From Beijerinckiaceae bacterium (lineage in GTDB: Bacteria; Pseudomonadota; Alphaproteobacteria; Rhizobiales; Beijerinckiaceae): DNA of 64,000 nucleotides. A model generated the notes under the pieces. It saw nothing but the letters and a program-made list of their open reading frames with translations, did not search any database and was not told where the DNA came from. The position numbers were made by a program, and so were the translations under genes. This document shows, piece by piece, positions 45,110 through 54,254 of this stretch (position 1 is the first letter of the stretch; each line of letters begins with the position of its first letter). The DNA is taken from assembly GCA_947475995.1 (NCBI GenBank), contig CANJNI010000001.1, positions 1 through 64,000 on the forward strand, written 5' to 3'.

Positions 45110-45251
45110 GTATCCAATATGGGGTGATGTGCGCCGCACGAAAGATCGCGAAGCGATTCCGTTTACATCTCGGGACGACTATAGTCTCCGCCGCGACCTT
45201 GTCAGAATCTGGCAGCAGGTCAGCTCGAACGGCGCGAATCGGAGATTTTGG

Positions 45252-47162
45252 ATGCTCAAGTGGTCGATCGCGACAGTCAGCATGGGCGGGACGCTGGAGG
45301 CCAAGCTGGCTGCGGCGGCGCGCGCCGGCTTCCGGTCGGTTGAAATCTTCGAGAACGACCTGACGTTTTTTTCCGGAAGCCCGCGCGACGTGCGAAGCAT
45401 GGCGGGCAATCTGGGCCTGGAAATTATCGCGTTTCAGCCTATGCGGGACTTCGAAGGCATGCCGGAGCCGCAGAGGACTCGCAACCTCGAACGGGCCAAG
45501 CGCAAATTCGACCTCATGGCGGAACTCGGGACATCCCTCCTCTGCGTCTGCTCGAATGTGGCCGACAATGCGATCGGCGACCCCGCACGCGCAGCTGAGG
45601 ATCTTGGCGCGCTGGCGGACCTCGCGCTGCAGCGGGGTTTCCGCGTGGGTTACGAAGCCCTCGCGTGGGGCAAATATGTGCATGACTGGATGCAGGCCTA
45701 TGACGTCGTCCAGCGCGCAAACCGGCCTAACCTCGGCATTGTCCTGGACTCGTTCCATATCTGCGCCCGCAAGAATCCGATCGCCCCCCTGGCGGAGATC
45801 AAGCCGGAGCATATCGCCCTGGTCCAACTCGCCGACGCGCCCGGTATAGTCATGGACCCGATGTCGCTGAGCCGTCATCATCGCTGCTTCCCGGCGCAAG
45901 GCGATTTTCCGTTGACGGAATATCTCGAAGCCATCCTGCGCACCGGATATCGCGGCCCTATTTCGCTGGAGATCTTCAACGACCAGTTTCGCGGCGCACC
46001 CGCAACGGTGATTGCACGCGACGGAATGCGTTCGCTGCAGATCACCGCCGAAAAGCTGGAAGACAACCGAAAGGTTGTCGGGCAACCGCCGATTACGGCG
46101 TCGGCCGCTCTTCCCCCACCCGCGAAAATCGGCGGCATCGAGTTCATCGAGTTTGCGACCAGCTCACACGAATCCGAAGCCCTCACGGCCCTGCTCGAAG
46201 GGCTCGGCTTCACGCTCGTGGCGCGTCATCGGTCCAAGGACGTCGATCTCTACCGGCAGAACGACATCAACATCGTCGTGAACCGGGAGCAGGACGGTTT
46301 TGCGCATTCCTTCTATCTTGTGCACGGCACATCTGTCTGTGCGCTGACGTTGCGCTTCGACGATGCAAGGCGCGCCCTGGAACGCGCCAACGCCCTCGCG
46401 GCGACCACCTATTTCGGCCGCGTCGGACCCGGAGAAGCCGTGATCCCGGCGGTCGGGGGCGTCGAAAACAGCCTGATCTATTTCGTCGACGATACGCCAA
46501 AGGCGAAAAGCAACTGGGATCAGGATTTCATCTTCGAAGGCGATGCGACGCCGAAAGGTCAACTGGAGCGCTTTGACCATCTGTCGAACGTGGTGCGTCG
46601 CTCCGAGTTCCTTTCGTGGATTCTCTTCTACAAGGCGATCCTCGGCTTTCGCGATGAGCCGCAGGTGGAACTCGCCGACCCGTACGGAGCCTTCTTCAGC
46701 CGCGTGATCAGCTCGCCCGACGGATCGGTCCGTATTCCGCTCAATATCGCCGAAGGCGGCTCGACCGGCGTTTCCCGCTTTATCGACTCGTCCGGCGGCG
46801 GAGGAATTCAGCAGATCGCGCTTTCAACGCATGATCTTTTTGCCTTCGTCGAAGCGGCGCGTGAACGCGGCGTCCGGTTTCTCGACATTCCCGACAATTA
46901 TTACGACGACATTGAAGCCCGCTACGATCTTCCTGCCGACACGCTCGACCGGATGCGCGAGCTCAAGATTCTCTATGACCGGACCGCAACCGGCGAGTTC
47001 TTCCACATCTATACGACGATGTTTGAAGATCGCTTCTTCTTCGAGGTTCTCGAGCGCCGGAATTACGACCTGTTCGGCGCTGCAAATACGCCAATTCGAC
47101 TGGCGGCGCAGACCCGGGAACAGGATCTGGCGCAGCAACAGAAAGCTATGTTCGAATATTGA
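45252..47162 (+). CDS. bifunctional 3-dehydroshikimate dehydratase / HPPD-fold protein (QuiC-like)
   Basis: A 636-residue two-domain cytosolic enzyme. Residues about 1-275 are a xylose-isomerase-like TIM barrel (MLKWSIATVSMGGTLEAKLA, LGIVLDSFHI, HIALVQLADA, GPISLEIFNDQFR), with metal-binding Glu, Asp, His and Glu at the barrel mouth. Residues about 295-630 are a 4-hydroxyphenylpyruvate dioxygenase-like vicinal-oxygen-chelate domain (FIEFATSSHESEALTALLEG; HLSNVVRRSEFLSWILFYKA; IQQIALSTHDLFAFVEAARE; EFFHIYTTMFEDRFFFEV). This is the fusion of QuiC/QsuB-type dehydratases that convert 3-dehydroshikimate to protocatechuate, feeding quinate/shikimate catabolism. CGGAGATTTTGG precedes the ATG. No other quinate genes are near. 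Confidence 0.88.
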   Translation: MLKWSIATVSMGGTLEAKLAAAARAGFRSVEIFENDLTFFSGSPRDVRSMAGNLGLEIIAFQPMRDFEGMPEPQRTRNLERAKRKFDLMAELGTSLLCVCSNVADNAIGDPARAAEDLGALADLALQRGFRVGYEALAWGKYVHDWMQAYDVVQRANRPNLGIVLDSFHICARKNPIAPLAEIKPEHIALVQLADAPGIVMDPMSLSRHHRCFPAQGDFPLTEYLEAILRTGYRGPISLEIFNDQFRGAPATVIARDGMRSLQITAEKLEDNRKVVGQPPITASAALPPPAKIGGIEFIEFATSSHESEALTALLEGLGFTLVARHRSKDVDLYRQNDINIVVNREQDGFAHSFYLVHGTSVCALTLRFDDARRALERANALAATTYFGRVGPGEAVIPAVGGVENSLIYFVDDTPKAKSNWDQDFIFEGDATPKGQLERFDHLSNVVRRSEFLSWILFYKAILGFRDEPQVELADPYGAFFSRVISSPDGSVRIPLNIAEGGSTGVSRFIDSSGGGGIQQIALSTHDLFAFVEAARERGVRFLDIPDNYYDDIEARYDLPADTLDRMRELKILYDRTATGEFFHIYTTMFEDRFFFEVLERRNYDLFGAANTPIRLAAQTREQDLAQQQKAMFEY

Positions 47163-47171
47163 CGACGCCAC

Positions 47172-47813
47172 TCATGTCGGGCCGCAGAGCTTCCGCGCCG
47201 ACGGGGTCCAATCCCCGGTGCGGCTGGCGACCATGCTCCGAATGACAGCGCATACATAATTGCGTTGCGCCGGCTGGTTTCCAGGACCTGCGTTGTAGCG
47301 CGCAGCCGCAGACGTCCAGTTTCCTTCTCGGGCGCGTAGATCGCGCAGAAAGCGCGCTGCATAGTCGACGTTCTTGCGTGGATCGAACACATCCTCAATC
47401 CGGGCAAAGTTGCGACCGTGAAACCGTTCGTTGATCTGCATGCATCCGATATCGATGAAGCGTGCGCCGGCGCGCTTCGCGCGTCGGAATGCCTCGACGC
47501 CCTGCTGTAGCGTGGGCGATGCATGAGAAACGCCGTCGATGTTCATTGCCCAGGGAGACATCCTGCCCTTCCTGCCAGATTCCGTCATGCCAACAGCGTA
47601 CAGAACAGACAGCGGAACATTGTAACGACGGGCCGCTTCAAACATAAAGGTCTCGCAGCTTTCCGCGAAGGCTGCCGCTGCGCTGATATTAGTCAGAATC
47701 AAAACCGCCGCGATGCGCGCCCCGACGCCGCCGAGACTCGTCCCCGGGCTTCTCTCGACCGCGCCGCTCGTTGACGAAGCCGGACTCTTCGCGGTCGGCA
47801 AAACGGCCCTCAT
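47172..47813 (-). CDS. lytic transglycosylase (SLT domain) of the flagellar block
   Basis: A protein of about 213 residues with an N-terminal hydrophobic segment ending AAAAFA (about 37-50) and a C-terminal SLT lysozyme-like domain. The catalytic glutamate is in YAVGMTESGRKG, followed by FIDIGCMQINERFHGRNF, VDYAARFLRDL and AARYNAGPG. It would cut peptidoglycan so that the flagellar rod can pass. The domain starts near 47,660, but the signal needs an upstream start; the nearest usable ATG is 47813, which overlaps fliK by 125 bases in another frame. A shorter start is not available. Confidence 0.8.
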   Translation of the reverse strand: MRAVLPTAKSPASSTSGAVERSPGTSLGGVGARIAAVLILTNISAAAAFAESCETFMFEAARRYNVPLSVLYAVGMTESGRKGRMSPWAMNIDGVSHASPTLQQGVEAFRRAKRAGARFIDIGCMQINERFHGRNFARIEDVFDPRKNVDYAARFLRDLRAREGNWTSAAARYNAGPGNQPAQRNYVCAVIRSMVASRTGDWTPSARKLCGPT

Positions 47814-48525
47814 CGACTCTCTGATCCACGCCATGCGGTGAAAGGCTGACCGAAAGGCCGTCGCCTCTTCCATATCCAACGACGAGCGAATCAACTTTCA
47901 AACCTCTTTTTTCGAGTTCCCCAACCAGAAATTCCTTCTCGCGCAAGAGATGCTCCGCAGCCGCCTTCGTCTGCGCCTGAACCTGAAAGCTCACGCCATC
48001 GCCCTTGAGGGACATCCTGACTTCCACTGAACCAAGGCTCTCGGGCTGGAGATGAATGCGAATGATCGACGCATCCTGCCCGGGCGCCTCGGGCCTACTC
48101 TCCATCGCAGCAGCTTTGCCCGACCGCCCCGCCGCTTCCAGTACGGGCCCCATAATCTGGGACGCTACGGTTCCTTCCAAGACACTCGTCTGTGGATTAA
48201 CTTCGGACAGAACCGCCACGAACAAGGGCGGCTGCAAGGCTGCGAAGCTTCGAAGCGACTCCATCGGCCCTTCATCTGGCCCGCTAGTGGACTCGCCGAA
48301 ACCGCCGGGATCGCGTTGCCGATCGAGGGACTCATCCGGAATAACACGCGCGCCTGAGGCCAGAAGACGTTCCTGAAACATCGCTGTGAAGTCAGGCGCA
48401 ACAGACTCGACATTTCCGCCCGGAATACGCGGTTGAAGTCCGCGAGAATGATCAACGCGCGTTTCCGGCCTCGTCATTGGAGGTGCGAAGGGCACGCTTT
48501 CCGACGTGGGGAGATCAATTTTCAT
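47689..48525 (-). CDS. fliK: flagellar hook-length control protein FliK
   Basis: A 278-residue secreted ruler protein. The N-terminal half is low-complexity and Pro/Glu/Ser-rich as usual. The C-terminal Flg_hook domain has IHLQPESLGSVEVRMSLKGD, the LxPxxLGxVxVxL signature, followed by AAAEHLLREKEFLVGELEKR. It is shorter than many FliK/MotD proteins. The ATG overlaps the motC stop by 4 bases, fitting the rhizobial order motB-motC-fliK. Its 3' end overlaps the transglycosylase gene. Confidence 0.85.
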   Translation of the reverse strand: MKIDLPTSESVPFAPPMTRPETRVDHSRGLQPRIPGGNVESVAPDFTAMFQERLLASGARVIPDESLDRQRDPGGFGESTSGPDEGPMESLRSFAALQPPLFVAVLSEVNPQTSVLEGTVASQIMGPVLEAAGRSGKAAAMESRPEAPGQDASIIRIHLQPESLGSVEVRMSLKGDGVSFQVQAQTKAAAEHLLREKEFLVGELEKRGLKVDSLVVGYGRGDGLSVSLSPHGVDQRVDEGRFADREESGFVNERRGREKPGDESRRRRGAHRGGFDSD

Positions 48526-49598
48526 TTGCCCTTGGCCAACAGGCGTTCAGCCTCTTCAATCTTTCCTTCGATGTGCGGCAATCTTCTGACGTCGGGCGAG
48601 ACAGCGCTGGTTGCCGTTGATAAACTGGCGTTCGCAAAGTTGTCGCTCGCCAGAGCAGCCTCCCGGCTCGACATCTGGAGAAAGTTCGCCAAATCCCGGT
48701 CCCAGTCGTTTAGCCTCGGATCAGGTGAAGCCGCGCGAGCCGCCGCCGGGTCAAAGGCCGCAGCATCGCGATAGAGGTCGGCACGAACGAATTCGATTGA
48801 GCCGCGGTCCGCCGCTTGCCTTGCGGCTTCTGCAAATTTTTTGGCGTCGCCAAAATTTCCAGCCAGCAGATGAAATCGCGCCAGTGCAAGTGCGGAACGG
48901 ACCCAGCGGTCCGATCCAACCGAAAGCCCGATCCGCTGAAGCCGCTCGAAACTCCCGGACTTCCGCCCGGCCTGAACCAGAAATTCCTCGATCTCCCGAA
49001 TCAATTCCCCAGCGAAAGGACTGCGCGAGTAGCGCGCCAAATATCGGCTTATCAAAAGTGGTGATTCAACCATGCGTTCGGTACGCAAATAAATCCGGAT
49101 AGCGCGTCGGAATGCGGCTTCCTCAACTGCAGAGTTCGGCGACAACCGTGCGGCCTTCAGAAAGGCTGACGCATCATCAGCGTCTGAAATATCAGCTTTT
49201 GCAAAGGCAAGATAAGGCGCCAGAACGCCATCGACCGTATCGACATCTATTCGTCCCAGGCTGTCACGCGCCCGCTCGTCAGTACCGGCGACGTAGGCTA
49301 CGACTGCCTGCACGACTTCATGGCTCTTCAAACGGTCATGACTGGCAACACGATCCGCCTTCAACAATCCCGCCAGAATTCCTCCCACAACCTGCATCGG
49401 ACCTATCCCCGCCACCGGCGCCGAACGGAACTCTTCATCAATCCTTTGCCGGACAGCGCTCAGTTCGGACATGTCCCTCGCGCCGATGGCGATCTTGTTC
49501 TGCAGATCAATTCCGGCGCGCAACAATGACTTGAACTCCTCAGCCGCGGCCGAACAACAGAAGAGCGCCAAACCGAGGATCGCCAGAGCGCTTCTCAC
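48522..49598 (-). CDS. motC: periplasmic motility protein MotC
   Basis: A 358-residue periplasmic protein of the rhizobial MotC family, which binds MotB and supports stator function. A signal peptide (SALAILGLALFCCSAAA) is followed by an all-helical TPR-like domain (about 20-300). A GTG at 49598 was chosen: it overlaps the motB stop as GTGA, has GAAGGGG before it and starts the signal directly. The frame remains open to 49766, but those residues read through motB in another frame. It is followed by fliK with a 4-base overlap. Confidence 0.85.
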   Translation of the reverse strand: MRSALAILGLALFCCSAAAEEFKSLLRAGIDLQNKIAIGARDMSELSAVRQRIDEEFRSAPVAGIGPMQVVGGILAGLLKADRVASHDRLKSHEVVQAVVAYVAGTDERARDSLGRIDVDTVDGVLAPYLAFAKADISDADDASAFLKAARLSPNSAVEEAAFRRAIRIYLRTERMVESPLLISRYLARYSRSPFAGELIREIEEFLVQAGRKSGSFERLQRIGLSVGSDRWVRSALALARFHLLAGNFGDAKKFAEAARQAADRGSIEFVRADLYRDAAAFDPAAARAASPDPRLNDWDRDLANFLQMSSREAALASDNFANASLSTATSAVSPDVRRLPHIEGKIEEAERLLAKGK

Positions 49599-50599
49599 TG
49601 CCCCTTCAACCAAATCTCGATGCGCCGGTTTTCTGCCGCCAGCGGATCGGCCAGTTTCGGTTGACTGTCGCCGAATGCCTCCAGCTTTTCGATGCGCTTC
49701 GTGGAAACACCATGCCGCACTAACGACTGCGCAGAGGCGGACGCCCTCTCCGCCGACAATTGCCAATTGTTCCCCTTCCCCCGCTGGAAGTTTCGCCCAT
49801 CCGTATGTCCGCCGATGACGATGGGGCCCGGTCGGGTGGCCAACATAGCCGCAATTCGCTTCATCAACGCCTGGGCTCGTGCATTCAAAGTGGACGATCC
49901 GACCGCGAACATTGAAAATTTCTCGTTGTCGGTCAGAATAATGCGCAAGCCCTCACCGGTTCTGGCGAGCGTAACTGTCGGCATCAGCTCCTTAGGCCTT
50001 TCTAACGCGCCCGACTGAACATATTCGGAAACCTCCCGCTCCAATTCAGCAAGTCCCCGCGAAATGAATGATTGCGATGAAAGTCCGTCATGCTTCTCGA
50101 TTTGATCGCGAGCCTGCGACCGCTCAGCAGTCTGCTTCTTGGAAGCTACTGAGGCACTGACGTTTCTGCCAAACAACTCTTTTCCGATCGCCACCTCGTC
50201 TTCAACCACGTCGGTGAACGGGTGCTCTCCCGGGACGTTCCCCTCTCCGGAGCCAATTCCTGCGGCCTTTGCCAGACTCACTGCGCTTGCGTCCTTATTC
50301 TCCCGAACATCTCCGGGATACTCCAGCGGGCGCGCCTGAGACGGCTCCTCGACGCCACGCTTCTGGGCGGATTTCTCTGCCATCTGGATCGGATTGAAAT
50401 AGCGCGCCAGGGAAATCCGTGTTTCCTTCGTGGTGGAATTCACGATCCACAAGACAAGGAAAAACGCCATCATTGCTGTCATGAAATCAGCGAAAGCAAT
50501 TTTCCAGACCCCGCCATGGTGCCCGCCATCGTGAGCAGCCCGGCTCCGGCGCACAATGATGATCGGCGGCTCAGTACTCCCGATCTGCTCACTCGGCAT
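49595..50599 (-). CDS. motB: flagellar stator protein MotB
   Basis: A 334-residue stator subunit. The single membrane helix WKIAFADFMTAMMAFFLVLW includes Asp38, the proton-binding residue. A long Ser/Glu/Lys-rich linker (about 75-190) follows, and the C-terminal OmpA-like peptidoglycan-binding domain has IVIGGHTDGRNFQ and NNWQLSAERASASAQSLVRH. All key parts are present, so the protein looks functional. I chose the ATG at 50599, which overlaps the previous gene by 11 bases. Its normal partner MotA is present in this window only as part of a fusion with FliF. Confidence 0.9.
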   Translation of the reverse strand: MPSEQIGSTEPPIIIVRRSRAAHDGGHHGGVWKIAFADFMTAMMAFFLVLWIVNSTTKETRISLARYFNPIQMAEKSAQKRGVEEPSQARPLEYPGDVRENKDASAVSLAKAAGIGSGEGNVPGEHPFTDVVEDEVAIGKELFGRNVSASVASKKQTAERSQARDQIEKHDGLSSQSFISRGLAELEREVSEYVQSGALERPKELMPTVTLARTGEGLRIILTDNEKFSMFAVGSSTLNARAQALMKRIAAMLATRPGPIVIGGHTDGRNFQRGKGNNWQLSAERASASAQSLVRHGVSTKRIEKLEAFGDSQPKLADPLAAENRRIEIWLKGQ

Positions 50600-51149
50600 G
50601 GGACTCGAGCTCCCCGAACAAACACTCAAGTTTCAGCATCAACTTAGCACCGTCCAACTGAAGCAGAATGACGTCCTGCTGTACGTACTCGCCGGAAATA
50701 ATCGCCTCAACAGCGGCCATGACCGGCGCGACACTCACTCCTCGTGCGGCTTCGTCCGATATATCCTCCAACCTTTTCTTCAGCTCTGTCGCAATTCCGC
50801 CAATTGCCCTTTCACGAACGAACGGACTCAGGGCGCGAAAAAGTACATCGCAAAATTGCTGTGACAAGCCTTCGATGTTCCGGTTCATGACACCCATCAA
50901 TTCATCGCGAACAATAGAATAATGCTCCGTCGTCGCTCCAACGCGGGTCCTGTGTCTGGAAAGAACGCTGTCAATTTCCCGCGTCAGGAATTCCGTCATC
51001 AGCTGAACAGCTAAACCGTCGTCCCCATGCACTCCCCAGTCAGACGATTGCTGATCGACAGACTTCGGTAAGTCATGTGAAGATGGCCGAGGCCCGGTCG
51101 CAAATGCTCTCCAGCCAAACGGTGGAATGCAATTCATCCCTTTAGCCAT
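50589..51149 (-). CDS. flagellar-cluster protein in the FliH position
   Basis: A 186-residue, mainly helical protein I cannot assign with certainty. It has no signal or membrane segment. The region about 50-165 (MTEFLTREIDSVLSRHRTRV to VQQDVILLQLDGAKLMLKLE) has the length and helical character of FliH, the regulator of the FliI export ATPase, and in related clusters a FliH-like protein lies between fliF and motB. It overlaps the motA-fliF end by 16 bases if it starts at 51149; an ATG at 51137 would give the ATGA overlap typical of coupled genes. Confidence 0.6.
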   Translation of the reverse strand: MAKGMNCIPPFGWRAFATGPRPSSHDLPKSVDQQSSDWGVHGDDGLAVQLMTEFLTREIDSVLSRHRTRVGATTEHYSIVRDELMGVMNRNIEGLSQQFCDVLFRALSPFVRERAIGGIATELKKRLEDISDEAARGVSVAPVMAAVEAIISGEYVQQDVILLQLDGAKLMLKLECLFGELESHAE

Positions 51150-53413
51150 AACCTGAGGACCCGGACAGAGCGATCTTCATCCTTGATAACGAGCTGTTCC
51201 AGTTCATCCGCAAAGCGCTTCTGGAACGATTCTACTTGCGAGACGCGATCGTTCTCCGGCGAAGATTCATGCGTTAAAGCGGAAGGAGGAGGAGGCACGT
51301 TTTGAACGTCGCCATTTAACAATGTCAAACCAGGCGCGCTGCTTGCAGGGTCAACCGGCTTGAAAAGCGACAACGCAACCGGCCTCACCACAACCTTGGC
51401 CACGAAGCCAACCGCAATCAGCCAGAGAAGCCCACGCACTGTGTCACCGCCGTGGCACACTAGCAATTCTTCTATCAAGCTAACGCGTTCCAACGCGCCG
51501 TTGCGTTCTTCATCGAATTTGACGAAGCTTACCTTCAGATCATGCTCCTTGCTTCGCTTCAGGCCCGCGGCCGATGTGATGAGATCCTCCAGTTCCTGCT
51601 TGTCAGGAACACGCACTCCGCCGACCTCGGTCTTCGCAATCCCACGGTCGCCGATATCGTTGATGGCGACCGACAAGGTCGCGTATGTAATTTCATACCC
51701 ATCCGATTGCGTTGCGATGGATTTGGACGAAATCTCATAATTTGTAATTTCATCTCGTTTCGCATTGTCTTCGTTCGACTGCCGCGGCGATGACGAGGCA
51801 GAACGAGAATCCGGCTGATTGCGGTCAACGCTGGCGGAGGCCTGTGACGATGAATTCTGCGACGTCTGGTTCTCGCGGATCGCTCGGACGGACCGATCAA
51901 CTCTCGAATCCGGATTGAACGTCGTCTCCGAAATCTGGCGCTTGTCTGCATTCAACCGCACAGTTGCATTGACAAGAATATTGCCCGCGCCGAATATCGG
52001 ACCCAAGGTTCGGACCACATTGTCCCGCATGTCCTGCGCGGCGGCTCGCTCAAGCGTCAGCAAACGCATACTGCCAGCATCATCATTGTCGCCGCCGCCA
52101 ATCAGCATGCCGGTATTGGAAACAATCGTCACTCGTTCGGGAAGTAGCCCGGGCACTGCACCTGCAACAAGGCGACGAATCGCAAGCGCGGGGATCTGCT
52201 TGCCGTCGCTTTCTGCATTGATGATCACTGAAGCCGACGCTTCCTGCTTTGCTTTGCGAAAGCTCCCGTCCATCCCGAAAACAAGATGGACGCGCGCGCT
52301 GTTCACTCCCCGGATCTGCCGAATAGTTCTGGCGAGTTCGCCCTCGACGATTCTTACCTTCGTCATATCCTGGACGAAAGTGGTCAATCCTGTCGCGCCG
52401 AGGCGATCCATGATTTCATAACCGTACGTTGGTTCGGACGGGAAGCCGCGTTCCGCAAGCAGTCCCTTGGCGCGAGCCGATTCCGCACTGCCAACCTGTA
52501 TGCTGGTCCCATCAGCAGACAATTCGTAGGCGAGTCCTGAATCCCGCAACGCCTGTGTAATCTTTGCTGATTCCGCTCTATCCAGGTTTGAATAAAGAAC
52601 TGACTTGGACGGCGTTGCCTGCGGCATAGACCAAAGAACGAGAAGTACCGCCGCAATGGCTAGCAAAATGCCCGCCAGCACCGCGAGCCGCCTGTCGGAG
52701 CGTAGCCGCAACTGCTTTTCACGGGTTATCTTGATCTTTGCCGAGAGCGGCGAGATGATTCCATAAGAGACAAAAATGCCCACAAAGGTTCCTACCAGCG
52801 CTGCGCCTATCAATCCGCCGAGAATTTCCGGCGATTGGTCGAGCGCTCCCATTGCCTTGATCACTCCCAGAACAGCAGCGACAATTCCGAGCGCCGGCAT
52901 GGCGTCAGCAACCGATGTCAGCGCATGGTATGGCTTCATGAAATCATGTGCGAGAGTCTGAAGTTCTTCGTCCATCAGCGCCTCGATCTCGTATGATTTC
53001 GCTTTCCCCATGATCAGGAGGCGGATGTAGTCGCAGATGAAGGTGGCGAGAGTTGGCCTGCCGAGAACCGTGGGACTCGACAGAAAGATTGCCGACTCGC
53101 CCGGGCGTTCTATATGCGCCTCCACTTCGGCCTTGGTTTTCTGGCGGAGTTCCTTCATCAAAGCGTGCAACAGCGCCAGCAGTTCAAGATGTTCCTTCTC
53201 GTGCGGCGCGCGGCCCAGCAGAGCCTCTACGATGGCCGCGCCAGTGTCCTTGATGGTTGCAGGACTGTTTGCGATCACGAATGTGCCGAGCGCTGCGCCG
53301 CCGATGATGACGAATTCCCACGGTTGCCAGATGACGACCAGATGCCCGCCCATCGCGGCGAATCCGCCGAGCATGCAGCCCAGAGCGATGATCAGACCTA
53401 TTGCGAAACTCAT
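51134..53413 (-). CDS. MotA-FliF fusion: stator subunit joined in frame to the MS-ring protein
   Basis: One frame of 759 residues. Residues 1-234 are MotA: four helices (from SFAIGLIIALGCMLGG), the charged loop VEAHIERPGESAIF, Pro173 in ADAMPALGIVAAV and Pro222 in YGIISPLSAKIKI, all conserved for stator function. MotA stops just after KITREKQ, losing about 45-50 C-terminal residues. From LRLRSDRRLAVLAG (about 235) the protein is FliF: first helix (about 241-261), ring-building YSNLDRAESAKITQALRDSG, GYEIMDRLGATGLTTFVQDM, VEGELARTIRQIRGVNSARV, second helix near the end and the FliG-binding tail SVRVLRLWLKG. FliF lacks about 20 N-terminal residues. Both ends at the junction (near 52,711) are cytosolic, so topology is consistent. 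GGAAGGACG precedes the ATG. Confidence 0.85.
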   Translation of the reverse strand: MSFAIGLIIALGCMLGGFAAMGGHLVVIWQPWEFVIIGGAALGTFVIANSPATIKDTGAAIVEALLGRAPHEKEHLELLALLHALMKELRQKTKAEVEAHIERPGESAIFLSSPTVLGRPTLATFICDYIRLLIMGKAKSYEIEALMDEELQTLAHDFMKPYHALTSVADAMPALGIVAAVLGVIKAMGALDQSPEILGGLIGAALVGTFVGIFVSYGIISPLSAKIKITREKQLRLRSDRRLAVLAGILLAIAAVLLVLWSMPQATPSKSVLYSNLDRAESAKITQALRDSGLAYELSADGTSIQVGSAESARAKGLLAERGFPSEPTYGYEIMDRLGATGLTTFVQDMTKVRIVEGELARTIRQIRGVNSARVHLVFGMDGSFRKAKQEASASVIINAESDGKQIPALAIRRLVAGAVPGLLPERVTIVSNTGMLIGGGDNDDAGSMRLLTLERAAAQDMRDNVVRTLGPIFGAGNILVNATVRLNADKRQISETTFNPDSRVDRSVRAIRENQTSQNSSSQASASVDRNQPDSRSASSSPRQSNEDNAKRDEITNYEISSKSIATQSDGYEITYATLSVAINDIGDRGIAKTEVGGVRVPDKQELEDLITSAAGLKRSKEHDLKVSFVKFDEERNGALERVSLIEELLVCHGGDTVRGLLWLIAVGFVAKVVVRPVALSLFKPVDPASSAPGLTLLNGDVQNVPPPPSALTHESSPENDRVSQVESFQKRFADELEQLVIKDEDRSVRVLRLWLKG

Positions 53414-53531
53414 GCTTCGTCCTTCCGGCGTGGACATTCCCGTCAGGCGCTGGCGCGAGGCTTGCCGCGCCTTTCCAGTTTCGAGCAATCGTTGGGCTCG
53501 ATCTTGCCTCTTTCCATTCGAGGACTGCGGC

Positions 53532-54254
53532 ATGGATGCTTTGGCTATCGGGCTATCCACACAACGCGCGCTTGCGCAATCTGTGGATACGATTGCTTAT
53601 AACCTGGCGAACGCCAGCACGACCGGCTTTCGGGCGACTGCTGAACGTTTTGAACGCAAGAGCCGGATGGCTGACGGCGTCCCGGTCGACATGGTGCAAA
53701 GCCAGGCTGGCGCGCTGGAGCGCGCTTCCGGTTCGCTGACCAAGACCGACAACCCGTTGGACGTCGCGGTTTCTCAGGACCGCTGGCTCGGTGTGCAGAC
53801 GCAGGCAGGCGTTGGCTACACAAAGGACGGACGGCTGAAGATCGCGGAAAGCGGAATGCTGATGACGTCGATGGATTTGCCCGTCGTGGATGAATCCGGC
53901 GCCCCCATCATGGTGAACCCTGCGGGTGGCCCGTTGCTCATCCGTCAGAACGGGGTCGTATTGCAGGACGGTGCGGAAGCTGGACGCATCGGGCTGTTCA
54001 GTCTTCCGCCCGAAGCGAATCTGCAGCGGCTGTCGCCTCTTGTGGTCTGGACCGAGTCGCCAGCCGATGCGGGTGGCGAAGGGCGTGAAGCGTCCCTCCA
54101 GCAAGGGTTTCTCGAAACCTCCAACGTAAACCCGATGGCCGAGTTGACGAAGCTCATCACTGCGCAACGCTTCTTCAGCGGCACAACGACGCTGATCGAA
54201 GCGTGCGAAGCGTCGTTCAATGACGCCATCAAGACGCTATCCGCAACAGGTTAG
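53532..54254 (+). CDS. flgF: flagellar basal-body rod protein FlgF
   Basis: A 240-residue proximal rod protein exported by the flagellar type III system. The N-terminal MDALAIGLSTQRALAQSVDT and IAYNLANASTTGFRA are the rod/hook motif, and the C-terminal GFLETSNVNPMAELTKLITA with the final QRFFSG segment is the matching coiled-coil end. It starts at ATG 53532 (GAGGACTGCGGC before it), divergent from motA-fliF with only 118 bases between, so they share a promoter region. It overlaps or directly precedes fliI. Confidence 0.9.
   Translation: MDALAIGLSTQRALAQSVDTIAYNLANASTTGFRATAERFERKSRMADGVPVDMVQSQAGALERASGSLTKTDNPLDVAVSQDRWLGVQTQAGVGYTKDGRLKIAESGMLMTSMDLPVVDESGAPIMVNPAGGPLLIRQNGVVLQDGAEAGRIGLFSLPPEANLQRLSPLVVWTESPADAGGEGREASLQQGFLETSNVNPMAELTKLITAQRFFSGTTTLIEACEASFNDAIKTLSATG

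Noticed and set aside
51134-53413. Two separate genes motA and fliF with a frameshift between them
   Set aside because: The frame is continuous with no stop or shift at the junction, and no start codon with a ribosome site precedes the FliF part at a normal distance, so as sequenced it is one gene.
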